Made by a program: the position numbers and the translations under genes. Under the pieces are notes generated by a model. It saw only the letters and a program-made list of their open reading frames with translations, was not told the DNA's origin and did not search any database. This document shows, in pieces, positions 1 through 7,176 of a DNA stretch of 12,201 nt (positions are counted from its first letter, which is position 1; each line of letters begins with the position of its first letter). The stretch is from Candidatus Falkowbacteria bacterium UBA917 (GTDB lineage Bacteria; Patescibacteriota; Patescibacteriia; Patescibacteriales; Patescibacteriaceae): NCBI GenBank assembly GCA_002293855.1, contig DBEB01000022.1:1-12201 (forward strand). The letters are read 5' to 3'.

Positions 1-521
1 ATCAGTTTCAAGATTATAAACTTCATAATCTTGGTCTTCATTACTCTATCCTGCCAAAAATTTGGCACTCTCAAATAAATCTTGGCACCTAGCCTAGCCT
101 TGTTTTTTAATTGTTTAACAGCTTCTAGTCGTAGTTTAGTACTCGGTACATGCTGTAACAGATTGATAGCGCAGACATAGTCAAAGCCGATTTCTTTGAT
201 TTCTTGCAGATTTAGTAGATTGCCAAGGGTGAACTTAGTCTTGTCTCTGTCAGCGTAATCAATTCGAGCCAGTTCAAGCAATTTGGAGCAATTATCTACG
301 CCTAGATATTCAACACTACTATCAAGATTTTTTAGTAATCGAGCCCGACCGCAGCCCAAGTCCAAGACTTTTAAGTTACGATCTCCGGTCGCTAGTCTGG
401 CTTTTAATTCTTCGGCCAGTGGCCAACTTAGCTCACCAGACTTTAGTCGCTCAAACTGAGCCATTTGACAATAGTTGTCACTGACTAATTTCAGCAAATA
501 TTTTCTGGTGGCTTGCTTCAT
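1..521 (-). CDS. Class I SAM-dependent methyltransferase, Trm9/ALKBH8-like (partial, 3' end off the window)
   Basis: I translated this by hand: the frame opens with ATG at 521 and stays open to base 1, giving 173 residues without a stop. Residues 52-58 read VLDLGCG, the glycine-rich SAM-binding motif I, and a GVD at 74-76 is the acidic end of strand beta 2. FDYVCAINLLQHVP (113-126), followed by RLEAVKQL and later VPNFWQD, resembles the Trm9/ALKBH8-type tRNA wobble-uridine methyltransferases, which carry LHHIPS..LRL...L and a W-N-x-W segment. The family fold is clear, but the substrate is inferred and could be another small molecule or RNA. The ATG overlaps the recQ stop by four bases (ATGA), so translation is probably coupled in the folD-recQ operon. 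No Shine-Dalgarno is visible. Confidence 0.82.
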   Translation of the reverse strand, partial: MKQATRKYLLKLVSDNYCQMAQFERLKSGELSWPLAEELKARLATGDRNLKVLDLGCGRARLLKNLDSSVEYLGVDNCSKLLELARIDYADRDKTKFTLGNLLNLQEIKEIGFDYVCAINLLQHVPSTKLRLEAVKQLKNKARLGAKIYLRVPNFWQDRVMKTKIMKFIILKL

Positions 522-2605
522 AATTTCTTGAATTCGCTCGCTAAAACTAGTTTTATAGCCGTATCACTGATTTCTGGGCCAAGTAACTTTCTCAGTGTTT
601 GATAGTTCAAGGGCTTCAACTCTTTGGCGCCGTCCTTAATAGCCTTAATCTCCTCAGTCTTTACTAACTTGCTCAAATCTAGTGGTAACCCAGATTTGGC
701 GGCAAAAGCTAGGTGATTAACGACTTCCACTTCGGTTAATTGTCTCTGCTCGGCAGTTTTGGCGAGTGACTTGGTTTTGAGAAAGCTTTCATAAGTCGAT
801 AGCTGTGTTAATTTGGTGGACAGCTCCGCTCTGTCTGCTTGCGACTCTTCAAAGTAATCAATTTTTTTATTTCTACCGCTATTATTTTGCAAACAAATAT
901 CGCATTTAGCACAAGCATAACCCGGCTCACCAAAGTATTCTAGGATATAAGCCTGTCTGCACTCATCATGATAAATATAATTTTCAATCAAATCGAGCTT
1001 GTCATAAGCGGCTGACAATTTCTTTTTTAATTCACTAAAATTCAAGTCTAAACTGGACGCTTCTTGGTATTTCAAAATCTGAATCTGACTACCGTTAAAA
1101 GGTGGGCGATACTCAATCAAATCAAGATCGGCAAGGGTCTTGATTAATTTCTGCACTGTCGCTTTCTTTTGTTGTAAAATAGCTGCCAAATCATCAAAAC
1201 TGCATTGCCAGCCAGCTGCTAGCTTGTCAGCGTGATTTTTTTCTAACTCGGCTAGGATTAATTTTTGCTTACGAGCTTTTTTACCAATCGCCTGATCAAT
1301 AGCTTGCCAATCAGCCTTTAGTTTGATAAAGGCAAGTCCAGCGCTCTCAGCTGAGCGTCTAATATAACCACCAGACTCTAGGATTTTGATCGCGGTGCCA
1401 ACCGCCATCTCTGGCACATCTTCAGATAGTTGTTTTTTTAATTCGGCGTAAGTCACTAACAGATTGCCACTGATGGGATCGATTTCTTGATAACCCTTCA
1501 GCAGTTCATAGATCTCTAAAATCAACTCAGGACTAGGATTATCTCCTTTGATAAAAAACTCTCTCAAATAACGATCACGATTAGAATATAGAATCACGCA
1601 GACACTAGTATTGCCATCTCGACCAGCGCGACCGGCTTCTTGATAATAACTCTCAATGTTTTGCGGTAAGCTGTCGTGAATTACAAAACGAATATTAGAC
1701 TTATCAATCCCCATGCCAAAGGCATTGGTCGCCACAATAATCTGGTGACGGTTAGCCATAAAATCATTTTGAATCTGTTCTCGTTCTGGAGCGGTCAGTC
1801 CAGCGTGATAGGCGACAGCGTCATAGCCATTTATCACTAAATATTCCAAAATCTCCTCCGTCCTCTTGCGTGTGGCAGCGTAGATGATGCCACTACCGCC
1901 ACCAATACTATCAATGGTCTGAGCAATGATTTCCAGCTTGGCTGGCACGCTGGTTTTGAGGACTCCAAATTGCAGATTTGGCCGAGCGAAGCCAGTCACG
2001 ATTAACTTCGGATCGACTAGTTGCAATTGTTTGATAATATCATCACGCACCTCTGGTGTGGCTGTGGCGGTCAGAGCGAGTACCGGTGGCTTGCCGAGTA
2101 TCTCGACCACGGCTGCCATCTTTTTGTAACTCGGTCGGAAGTCATGACCCCATTGACTGATACAGTGAGCTTCATCAACTGCAAAGAGGCTGACCTCCAC
2201 CTGACGCAGTTTGTCCATAAAGCTCCGATCATAAAACCGTTCTGGTGCGATATAAATCAGTCGGTAGGCGCTCTCGGCTAGCCCCTGTAGACGTTTGGTT
2301 AATTCACTAGCGCTCAAGCTACTATTGATAAAAGTCGCTGGAATACCCATGGCTTCTAATTGGTCCACCTGATCTTTCATGAGGGCGATTAGTGGCGATA
2401 CGACAATAGTAATGCCCGGCAAAACCATGGCTGGTAATTGATAGCATAGAGACTTGCCGCCACCAGTTGGCAGGATTACTACCGCTGACTGGCCAGCTAG
2501 TACCGCGTCCACTGCTTCTTCTTGACCAGGACGAAACGAAGAAAATCCATAGTGGATTTTCATCAATTCCAGCATCTGAATTTTTAGCAAGCTAGCATTA
2601 CTCAT
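518..2605 (-). CDS. recQ: RecQ-family ATP-dependent DNA helicase
   Basis: This is a 3'-5' superfamily 2 DNA helicase of recombination and fork repair. Visible motifs are FRPGQ (motif 0, about 24-28), Walker A PTGGGKS (46-52), DEAH box (144-147), LTATAT motif III (178-183), and QEAGRAGRDG motif VI (322-331). The four zinc cysteines are C549, C565, C568 and C571. They lie about 170 residues further along than in E. coli RecQ, because a winged-helix-like segment (about 360-515) sits between the helicase core and the zinc site. Residues about 600-695 look like the HTH_40 domain found at the end of some RecQ proteins, rather than HRDC. At 695 aa it is longer than the roughly 610 aa E. coli enzyme but similar to the long RecQ types of Bacteroidetes. 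The ATG overlaps the folD stop by eight bases (ATGAGTAA). No Shine-Dalgarno is seen, so coupling to folD is likely. Confidence 0.97.
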   Translation of the reverse strand: MSNASLLKIQMLELMKIHYGFSSFRPGQEEAVDAVLAGQSAVVILPTGGGKSLCYQLPAMVLPGITIVVSPLIALMKDQVDQLEAMGIPATFINSSLSASELTKRLQGLAESAYRLIYIAPERFYDRSFMDKLRQVEVSLFAVDEAHCISQWGHDFRPSYKKMAAVVEILGKPPVLALTATATPEVRDDIIKQLQLVDPKLIVTGFARPNLQFGVLKTSVPAKLEIIAQTIDSIGGGSGIIYAATRKRTEEILEYLVINGYDAVAYHAGLTAPEREQIQNDFMANRHQIIVATNAFGMGIDKSNIRFVIHDSLPQNIESYYQEAGRAGRDGNTSVCVILYSNRDRYLREFFIKGDNPSPELILEIYELLKGYQEIDPISGNLLVTYAELKKQLSEDVPEMAVGTAIKILESGGYIRRSAESAGLAFIKLKADWQAIDQAIGKKARKQKLILAELEKNHADKLAAGWQCSFDDLAAILQQKKATVQKLIKTLADLDLIEYRPPFNGSQIQILKYQEASSLDLNFSELKKKLSAAYDKLDLIENYIYHDECRQAYILEYFGEPGYACAKCDICLQNNSGRNKKIDYFEESQADRAELSTKLTQLSTYESFLKTKSLAKTAEQRQLTEVEVVNHLAFAAKSGLPLDLSKLVKTEEIKAIKDGAKELKPLNYQTLRKLLGPEISDTAIKLVLASEFKKL

Positions 2606-3470
2606 TGTTTTCTAAGTTTTTTAAATAATTATCCAGTGTATTTCTCAGAGCCAGCGCTACTGTTAAAGGGCCGATGCCACCCGGTACTGGCGTCAAATAG
2701 CCTTCGCTTTGCTCTAAGCTCTGAGCGTCAACATCGCCATAGCTCTTGCCATCAATCTGACTAACACCGACATCGATTAATACTACGCCATCTTTGACTT
2801 GGCTAGCTCCAATTAACTTGGCTTGACCAACTGCACTGATAATCAAATCTGCCTTTGGACTGACTGCTTGCCAAGGCTCATCAGCCTTAAATACTTGGAC
2901 TTGCGCGCCTAGGCTCTCTAGCATCAGATCTAGATTGCGAGTAAAAATATCGCTCTTACCAATGATTAAAACGCTCTTGGCATCGAGATTAAAAGAGATT
3001 TGCTTTAGACATGCCAAAACACCAGCGTAAACTGGGGGTATAATCCTGTTTGCATCTTCGCTATCTGTTAGGCGAGCGAGGTTCTCCGGATGAAAACCAT
3101 CGACATCTTTGTTTGGATTAATTTGCTCGATGATCAAGTCGGTATTTAGACCGGAGGGGAGTGGTAATTGGACAAGGATACCGTCAACTGTATCATCTTG
3201 ATCAAGAAATTTAATCACTGATAATAGCTCTGTCTCATCAGTTTTTTCTGGCAGTAAATAAAGGCTAGTTTCTATGCCAACGCTCCGAGCTTGGCGTTCT
3301 TTGATCTTGACATAGAGATCGCTGTCAGCTCTCTGGCCAACTTTAATAATCGCCAGTGTCGGTCGGCGTTTAATTTGGCTAGCTTGCGGATCAGTGCAAA
3401 GAGTGTAGATCTGCTCAGCAATCCTATCCTCAATCTCTGTGGCGATTTGTTTACAGTTAATTAGCTTCAT
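2598..3470 (-). CDS. folD: Bifunctional methylenetetrahydrofolate dehydrogenase / cyclohydrolase
   Basis: FolD converts 5,10-methylene-THF to 10-formyl-THF in the cytoplasm, linking GlyA (also in this window) to purine and formyl-Met synthesis. The catalytic Y53-xxx-K57 lies in the usual VG....S..YV..K context. GILVQLPLP (97-105), NPNKDVDGFHP (118-128, with D122) and PVPGGIGPLT (261-270) are all intact. Two usually conserved places differ. The PCTPxG motif is IPPVYAG (144-150), lacking Cys and Thr. The nucleotide loop usually reading GRSxxVGxP is GKSDIFTRN (171-179). Length 290 aa is normal. The start ATG has AGGA eight bases upstream. It is the first gene of folD-recQ-methyltransferase, and a candidate promoter lies just upstream at 3483-3511. 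Confidence 0.95.
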   Translation of the reverse strand: MKLINCKQIATEIEDRIAEQIYTLCTDPQASQIKRRPTLAIIKVGQRADSDLYVKIKERQARSVGIETSLYLLPEKTDETELLSVIKFLDQDDTVDGILVQLPLPSGLNTDLIIEQINPNKDVDGFHPENLARLTDSEDANRIIPPVYAGVLACLKQISFNLDAKSVLIIGKSDIFTRNLDLMLESLGAQVQVFKADEPWQAVSPKADLIISAVGQAKLIGASQVKDGVVLIDVGVSQIDGKSYGDVDAQSLEQSEGYLTPVPGGIGPLTVALALRNTLDNYLKNLENNE

Positions 3471-3482
3471 AAATTATTTCCT

Positions 3483-3511
3483 ATCCTAACATAGCGGCCT
3501 GAATAAGGCAA
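3483..3511 (-). promoter_or_regulatory. Candidate promoter of the folD-recQ operon
   Basis: On the minus strand a -35-like TTGCCT (3511-3506) lies 17 bases from a -10-like TAGGAT (3488-3483), each matching four of six consensus bases. Transcription would begin near 3476, only about six bases ahead of the folD ATG. If so, the AGGA near the start belongs mostly to the promoter rather than to a ribosome binding site. This is a consensus match only. Confidence 0.35.
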
Positions 3512-3654
3512 AGTAAAATCAGCTAAATATTGATTTTTTTGGATATTTATGGTCTAATCAAAAATCATCGCTTTTTATCAAAATATAAGCATCATCATTC
3601 TAGGCGCTGCATAATATAGCTCATGGCAGGTCTTTTATTTTTTGATTTTTATAG

Positions 3655-3660
3655 TATAGT
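3655..3660 (+). promoter_or_regulatory. Candidate -10 box for the orphan gene at 3704
   Basis: TATAGT matches the -10 consensus in five of six bases. No convincing -35 is seen 16-18 bases upstream, where the sequence is T-rich. A start near 3667 would give a 37-base leader holding the AAAGGAG at 3691-3697, and would exclude translation from the in-frame ATG at 3623. Confidence 0.35.
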
Positions 3661-3703
3661 AAAGCCAGTGATGATTTTTGGTACTTTTACAAAGGAGTTT
3701 GAG

Positions 3704-4384
3704 ATGAAAATAGTCAGTAGTAATCGTATTTTGCGCATTAATGGCGAGGCTATCTATACGCCTCCTCATGATCAGGGTATTAGCTTTTTCTATTGTCGTG
3801 ATAGAAAACAAGACGGCAGTCGCTTCTATCGACCAGCTGAAATTTTTTCGGTTAGTGGCGATAATCATCTACACTGTGCTAGTTGGCGCCATGGTCATAA
3901 TTACAAAACTGACCTCGTCCTTAGTTTTCCAAATTGGATTATCACAGATATTTTGCCGGCTGAGTTTTTTCATGACACATTGCGTCCCAAAAACTACTTA
4001 ACCAGCAAGATTTTGTTAGCTATGATTAGTTCCGATCTTAGTTATTATGAGCTTCGTTTATTGCACATCAGAAGTGCTAAGCAGTACTCATTGCTAAGAG
4101 CCAAAATCTTTAGTCGTGGCAATCTTCTGGATGCTACTCGCTTCGCCATTCATCACTCTAATAAAAAAAGAGTGGATTTAGTATTCTGTAAAACTAATAA
4201 CTGTATTTTGGATAGAGATTGGGAAAATGATTTTTCTCAGCTCAGTATCAACAAGGCTGGTAAATTAGTTTACAATAGCAAAGCAGTCTTTGAGCATGTC
4301 AGTATTATGGATAATCTCAAGGCCGCTCAGCTGCCTGTATCTCAAATCATTGAACAAAGCCATTTATTCCAAAATAATCTCTAA
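3704..4384 (+). CDS. Hypothetical protein, no recognised family
   Basis: I do not recognise this 226-residue protein. The frame stays open back to an ATG at 3623. The ATG at 3704 is chosen because AAAGGAG (3691-3697) sits six bases ahead of it, the only near-perfect Shine-Dalgarno in the window, and because a -10-like box lies between the two starts. The protein has no signal peptide or obvious membrane segment and looks soluble. Aromatic and basic residues are frequent, including an early YTPPHDQG and a central helical part around SYYELRLLHIRSAKQ. It stands alone between divergent folD and convergent glyA and ends at a strong hairpin terminator. Composition is close to its neighbours, so I see no sign of recent transfer. 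It could be a lineage-specific orphan; function unknown. Confidence 0.72.
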   Translation: MKIVSSNRILRINGEAIYTPPHDQGISFFYCRDRKQDGSRFYRPAEIFSVSGDNHLHCASWRHGHNYKTDLVLSFPNWIITDILPAEFFHDTLRPKNYLTSKILLAMISSDLSYYELRLLHIRSAKQYSLLRAKIFSRGNLLDATRFAIHHSNKKRVDLVFCKTNNCILDRDWENDFSQLSINKAGKLVYNSKAVFEHVSIMDNLKAAQLPVSQIIEQSHLFQNNL

Positions 4385-4388
4385 ACAC

Positions 4389-4415
4389 AAAAGTCACCGC
4401 AAAGGTGACTTTTTT
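4389..4415. terminator. Bidirectional intrinsic terminator between the orphan gene and glyA
   Basis: A ten-pair stem joins 4389-4398 (AAAAGTCACC) with 4404-4413 around the loop GCAAA, followed by a T run to 4415. The A run on the left arm serves as the U tract on the minus strand. The terminator lies five bases after the plus-strand stop and just beyond the glyA stop, so it can end both convergent transcripts. Confidence 0.9.
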
Positions 4416-4417
4416 AA

Positions 4418-5623
4418 TTAGGCTAGCTGTACTGGAAACTTCTTGGCGAGAGTCTTGATTTCATTTCGAAGCTTAGCTTTGGTTTGATTCTTGAGTGCGC
4501 GATCGATTACACTAGCTAGCTGTTGCATTTCTTTGACTCCTAATCCTCGAGTGCTCACAGCTGCGGTGCCTAGTCTAATGCCAGAAGGATTATAGGGTGG
4601 GCGAGGGTCGTGCGGAATGGTGGAGCGTGAAACCAATATACCAATATCTGCTAGTCTCGTCTCAGCTTCTTTGCCGCTGATTTTTTGCTTGGTCAGATCA
4701 ATAATCATCAAATGACTATCTGTGCCGCCAGATACTATCTCGTAGCCTAGCTTTTGTAAGGCTTTGGCTAGGCTTTGAGCATTTTTTACCACTGACTTGG
4801 CATAACTTTGCCAAGCTTTGCCGGTGTCCAGAGCCAGAGTAGTGGCAATGCTTGCTATGACATTATCATGAGGACCACCTTGCAAGCCAGGGAAAACTGC
4901 TTGGTCGATCTTTTGGGCTAGTTCCTTACGGCACATAATCAATGCTCCTCTTGGTCCACGCAAGCTCTTGTGAGTCGTTGTCATGATGACATCAGCGTGC
5001 TCGGCTGGGCTCTTCATGGCCTTGCCGACAATCAGACCGGCGGTATGGGAGATGTCAGCTACTAAATAAGCGCCAACTGACTTTGCGATCTTGGCAAAAC
5101 TCGCCCAATCAATCTCTCGTGAATAAGCGCTAAAACCAGCTACAATCAATTTTGGCTTAACTGCTTTGGCCTGCTTGGCGAGCGCCATCATGTCTATGCT
5201 CCCTTGGGCGTTTAATTGGTAGTGTTCAAACTTGTATAACTTACTGGTCCAGCTAGCGCTGTGACCGTGCGACAGGTGTCCACCCTGATCAAGGGCGAGA
5301 GACATGATAGTGTCGCCAGTAGCGAGTAAGGCGCTGTAAATAATCAGATTAGCTTGTGCGCCTGACAAGGCTTGAACATTGACATGCTCGACGCCAAAGA
5401 GTTTTTTGGCACGTTCTATGGCCAGTTGCTCAATCTCATCGATGATCTGATTACCTGGATAATAGCGTTTACCAGCATAACCTTCGCTGTATTTATTGGT
5501 CAGGCTGCTCGCTAAATAACTCTGTGCCTCTGGCCAAATATAATTCTCAGAAGCAATCAGTGTTAACTGCTCTTGTTGGCGTTTGGTTTCGGCTTTGACT
5601 AAATTTTTGATTTTTTGATCCAT
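4418..5623 (-). CDS. glyA: Serine hydroxymethyltransferase
   Basis: This PLP enzyme converts serine plus THF to glycine plus 5,10-methylene-THF, the substrate of FolD. SEN (25-27), YSEGYAGKRYYPG (45-57), SGAQAN (87-92), DQGGHLSHG (112-120), DISHTAGL (190-197) and TTTHKSLRGPRGA (215-227, with PLP-binding K219) are all present, as is SGIRLGTAAVSTRG near the C terminus. Length 401 aa is slightly short for the family (about 410-420). Deviations are AL where NVQPHSG is usual (residues 85-86), and a Ser where the N of the usual N-x-IP element stands. No Shine-Dalgarno precedes the ATG. Instead a perfect -10 TATAAT ends eight bases upstream, so the mRNA may be leaderless. It is transcribed alone, divergent from the sugar-phosphate mutase. 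Confidence 0.97.
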   Translation of the reverse strand: MDQKIKNLVKAETKRQQEQLTLIASENYIWPEAQSYLASSLTNKYSEGYAGKRYYPGNQIIDEIEQLAIERAKKLFGVEHVNVQALSGAQANLIIYSALLATGDTIMSLALDQGGHLSHGHSASWTSKLYKFEHYQLNAQGSIDMMALAKQAKAVKPKLIVAGFSAYSREIDWASFAKIAKSVGAYLVADISHTAGLIVGKAMKSPAEHADVIMTTTHKSLRGPRGALIMCRKELAQKIDQAVFPGLQGGPHDNVIASIATTLALDTGKAWQSYAKSVVKNAQSLAKALQKLGYEIVSGGTDSHLMIIDLTKQKISGKEAETRLADIGILVSRSTIPHDPRPPYNPSGIRLGTAAVSTRGLGVKEMQQLASVIDRALKNQTKAKLRNEIKTLAKKFPVQLA

Positions 5624-5630
5624 AGAGATA

Positions 5631-5658
5631 ATTATATTTTTCAGTCTAACTGTTTAAA
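5631..5658 (-). promoter_or_regulatory. Candidate glyA promoter giving a leaderless mRNA
   Basis: Read on the minus strand, TATAAT (5636-5631) is a perfect -10 box. TTTAAA (5658-5653) is a four-of-six -35 at a spacing of 16. A start seven bases downstream falls at about 5624, directly before the ATG at 5623. This agrees with the missing Shine-Dalgarno. The start point is inferred from consensus spacing only. Confidence 0.55.
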
Positions 5659-5691
5659 ACGCCTAAAGCAAGTTCCAAGACCGATATTGAT

Positions 5692-5719
5692 TTGGCATTT
5701 ACTTATTTCTTGTTATACT
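5692..5719 (+). promoter_or_regulatory. Promoter of the sugar-phosphate mutase gene
   Basis: TTGGCA (5692-5697, five of six -35 bases), a 16-base spacer and TATACT (5714-5719) form a strong sigma-70-type promoter. A TG at 5711-5712 makes an extended -10. Transcription from about 5726 gives a leader of about 20 bases without a Shine-Dalgarno. It is divergent from, and does not overlap, the proposed glyA promoter. Confidence 0.7.
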
Positions 5720-5745
5720 AAAACCAAGATAACTAATCTATTTTT

Positions 5746-7113
5746 ATGGAAGTTAATGCCAGTATTTTTAAAGCCTACGACATCCGCGGTGTTTATCAAG
5801 TTGATTATGACGAAGAACTGACTTACAAATTGGGCTACGCTTATGTGGCGCTGAGGCGCAAGGAACTTGGTCGCGATAATCTCAAGGTAGTAGTCGCACG
5901 CGACATGCGTCTCTCTTCGCTCTCCTTGCAAGCGAGCCTCATCAAAGGTCTAGTCGAGGCTGGTGCTGAAGTGATTAACATTGGCCTAGCTAGCACTCCC
6001 ACTTTCTATTTCGCCGTGGCTCATTATGGCTATGACGGTGGTATTCAAGTCTCTGCTAGTCATAATCCGGCTAAGTATAACGGCTTCAAAATGGTCCGTG
6101 AGCGCGCCTTGCCGATCGGCGAGGGCAATGGTATGGAAGAGCTTCGTAATCTAGTCCTAGCGGGTAATTTTAGTCCAAGCGTCACAGCTGGCTCGGTCAC
6201 TGACAAAACTGGTGTCGTCGCTGACCAAGTCGCAGCTGACTTAGAGCATATTGATCTGGCCGAGATTAAACCCCTGACCGTCGTGATTGATACCGCTAAT
6301 GCCATGGGTGCGACTTTCTTTGATGAGTTATTTGCCCATCTGCCACAAGTCAAAGTTATCAAGATGAATTGGGACTTAGACGGTACTTTCCCAGCTCACG
6401 AAGCTGATCCATTTAAGCACGAAAATATGCTTTCTTTGTGTGAGCGCGTCAAAGCTGAAGGCGCTGATCTCGGTATTTCCACCGACGGCGACGCCGATCG
6501 TATTTTCTTTGTCACCGAAGATGGTCAGGCGGTTGAAGCAGGTGTCACGCGTGCCATTCTCTGCCAAATTTTCCTAGCCGAAAAACCCGGCGCTAAAATC
6601 GCTTACGATATCCGCCCCGGTCGCATTACTCCTGACACTATTATTGCAAGTGGCGGCACTCCTACCGTCACTCGTGTCGGTCATTCTCTCATCAAAGCGC
6701 AAGCTATCAGGGAAGGCGCCTATTTTGCCGGCGAATCCTCGGGCCATTTCTTCCTCAATATGCCCGAAGGCTGCTACGAAGTCCCGATGATTGTCACGCT
6801 CAAGATATTGGCAGCCTTAAGCAAATCAGGCCAAAAATTCAGCGACTACATCAAGCCTTATCAAAAGTACTTCCACTCCGGCGAAATCAACAGCACCGTC
6901 ACCGATCCGCAAGCTAAAATTGCGGAAATCAAAGCTAGCTACGGCGACGGCCAGCAAAGCGATCTCGACGGCATTACCGTCACTTACGACGACTACTGGT
7001 TCAATGTCCGCGCTTCCAATACTGAGCCACTCCTGCGTCTAAATCTTGAAGCAGTTAGTCAAGATAAAATGGAAGAAAAGCGAGATGAGCTTTTGCGGTT
7101 AATCAGAGCTTAA
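5746..7113 (+). CDS. Phosphomannomutase / phosphoglucomutase (alpha-D-phosphohexomutase)
   Basis: The enzyme interconverts hexose 1- and 6-phosphates through a phosphoserine, feeding nucleotide-sugar and envelope polysaccharide synthesis. SASHNPAKYNG (103-113) holds the catalytic S105. DGDADR (247-252) is the Mg-binding loop. GESSGH (329-334) is the sugar-binding loop, and RASNTEPLLRL (422-432) is the phosphate-binding loop of domain 4. The order and the 455 aa length fit the ManB/AlgC-type PMM/PGM group. Mannose and glucose specificity cannot be separated by eye; phosphoglucosamine mutase (GlmM) is less likely. The leader lacks a Shine-Dalgarno. The second half (about 6400-7020) is clearly richer in C-ending codons and in G+C than the first part and the neighbours. 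It is monocistronic, ending at the 7127-7160 terminator. Confidence 0.95.
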   Translation: MEVNASIFKAYDIRGVYQVDYDEELTYKLGYAYVALRRKELGRDNLKVVVARDMRLSSLSLQASLIKGLVEAGAEVINIGLASTPTFYFAVAHYGYDGGIQVSASHNPAKYNGFKMVRERALPIGEGNGMEELRNLVLAGNFSPSVTAGSVTDKTGVVADQVAADLEHIDLAEIKPLTVVIDTANAMGATFFDELFAHLPQVKVIKMNWDLDGTFPAHEADPFKHENMLSLCERVKAEGADLGISTDGDADRIFFVTEDGQAVEAGVTRAILCQIFLAEKPGAKIAYDIRPGRITPDTIIASGGTPTVTRVGHSLIKAQAIREGAYFAGESSGHFFLNMPEGCYEVPMIVTLKILAALSKSGQKFSDYIKPYQKYFHSGEINSTVTDPQAKIAEIKASYGDGQQSDLDGITVTYDDYWFNVRASNTEPLLRLNLEAVSQDKMEEKRDELLRLIRA

Positions 7114-7126
7114 TCAGGCTAGTAAT

Positions 7127-7160
7127 AAAAAATCACCAGCTAAACACTGGTGATTTTTTT
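7127..7160. terminator. Bidirectional intrinsic terminator between the mutase gene and trpS
   Basis: A 13-pair stem joins 7127-7139 with 7147-7159 around a seven-base loop, with core ATCACCAG/CTGGTGAT and A and T tracts on either side. It is placed between two convergent stops (7113 plus, 7177 minus) and so can serve both strands. Confidence 0.92.
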
Positions 7161-7176
7161 ATAGCTTATTTTCTAG

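Noticed and set aside
1926..2281. Two open frames on the plus strand opposite recQ
   Set aside because: They lie opposite the helicase core motifs, and no start signals are seen.
3623..3703. Longer N terminus for the orphan gene, starting at the ATG at 3623
   Set aside because: No ribosome site at 3623, a -10-like box lies inside it, and AAAGGAG sits at the ideal distance before the ATG at 3704.
6060..6362. 100-codon open frame on the minus strand inside the hexomutase gene
   Set aside because: The plus frame carries all the family motifs, and the minus frame has no recognisable feature.
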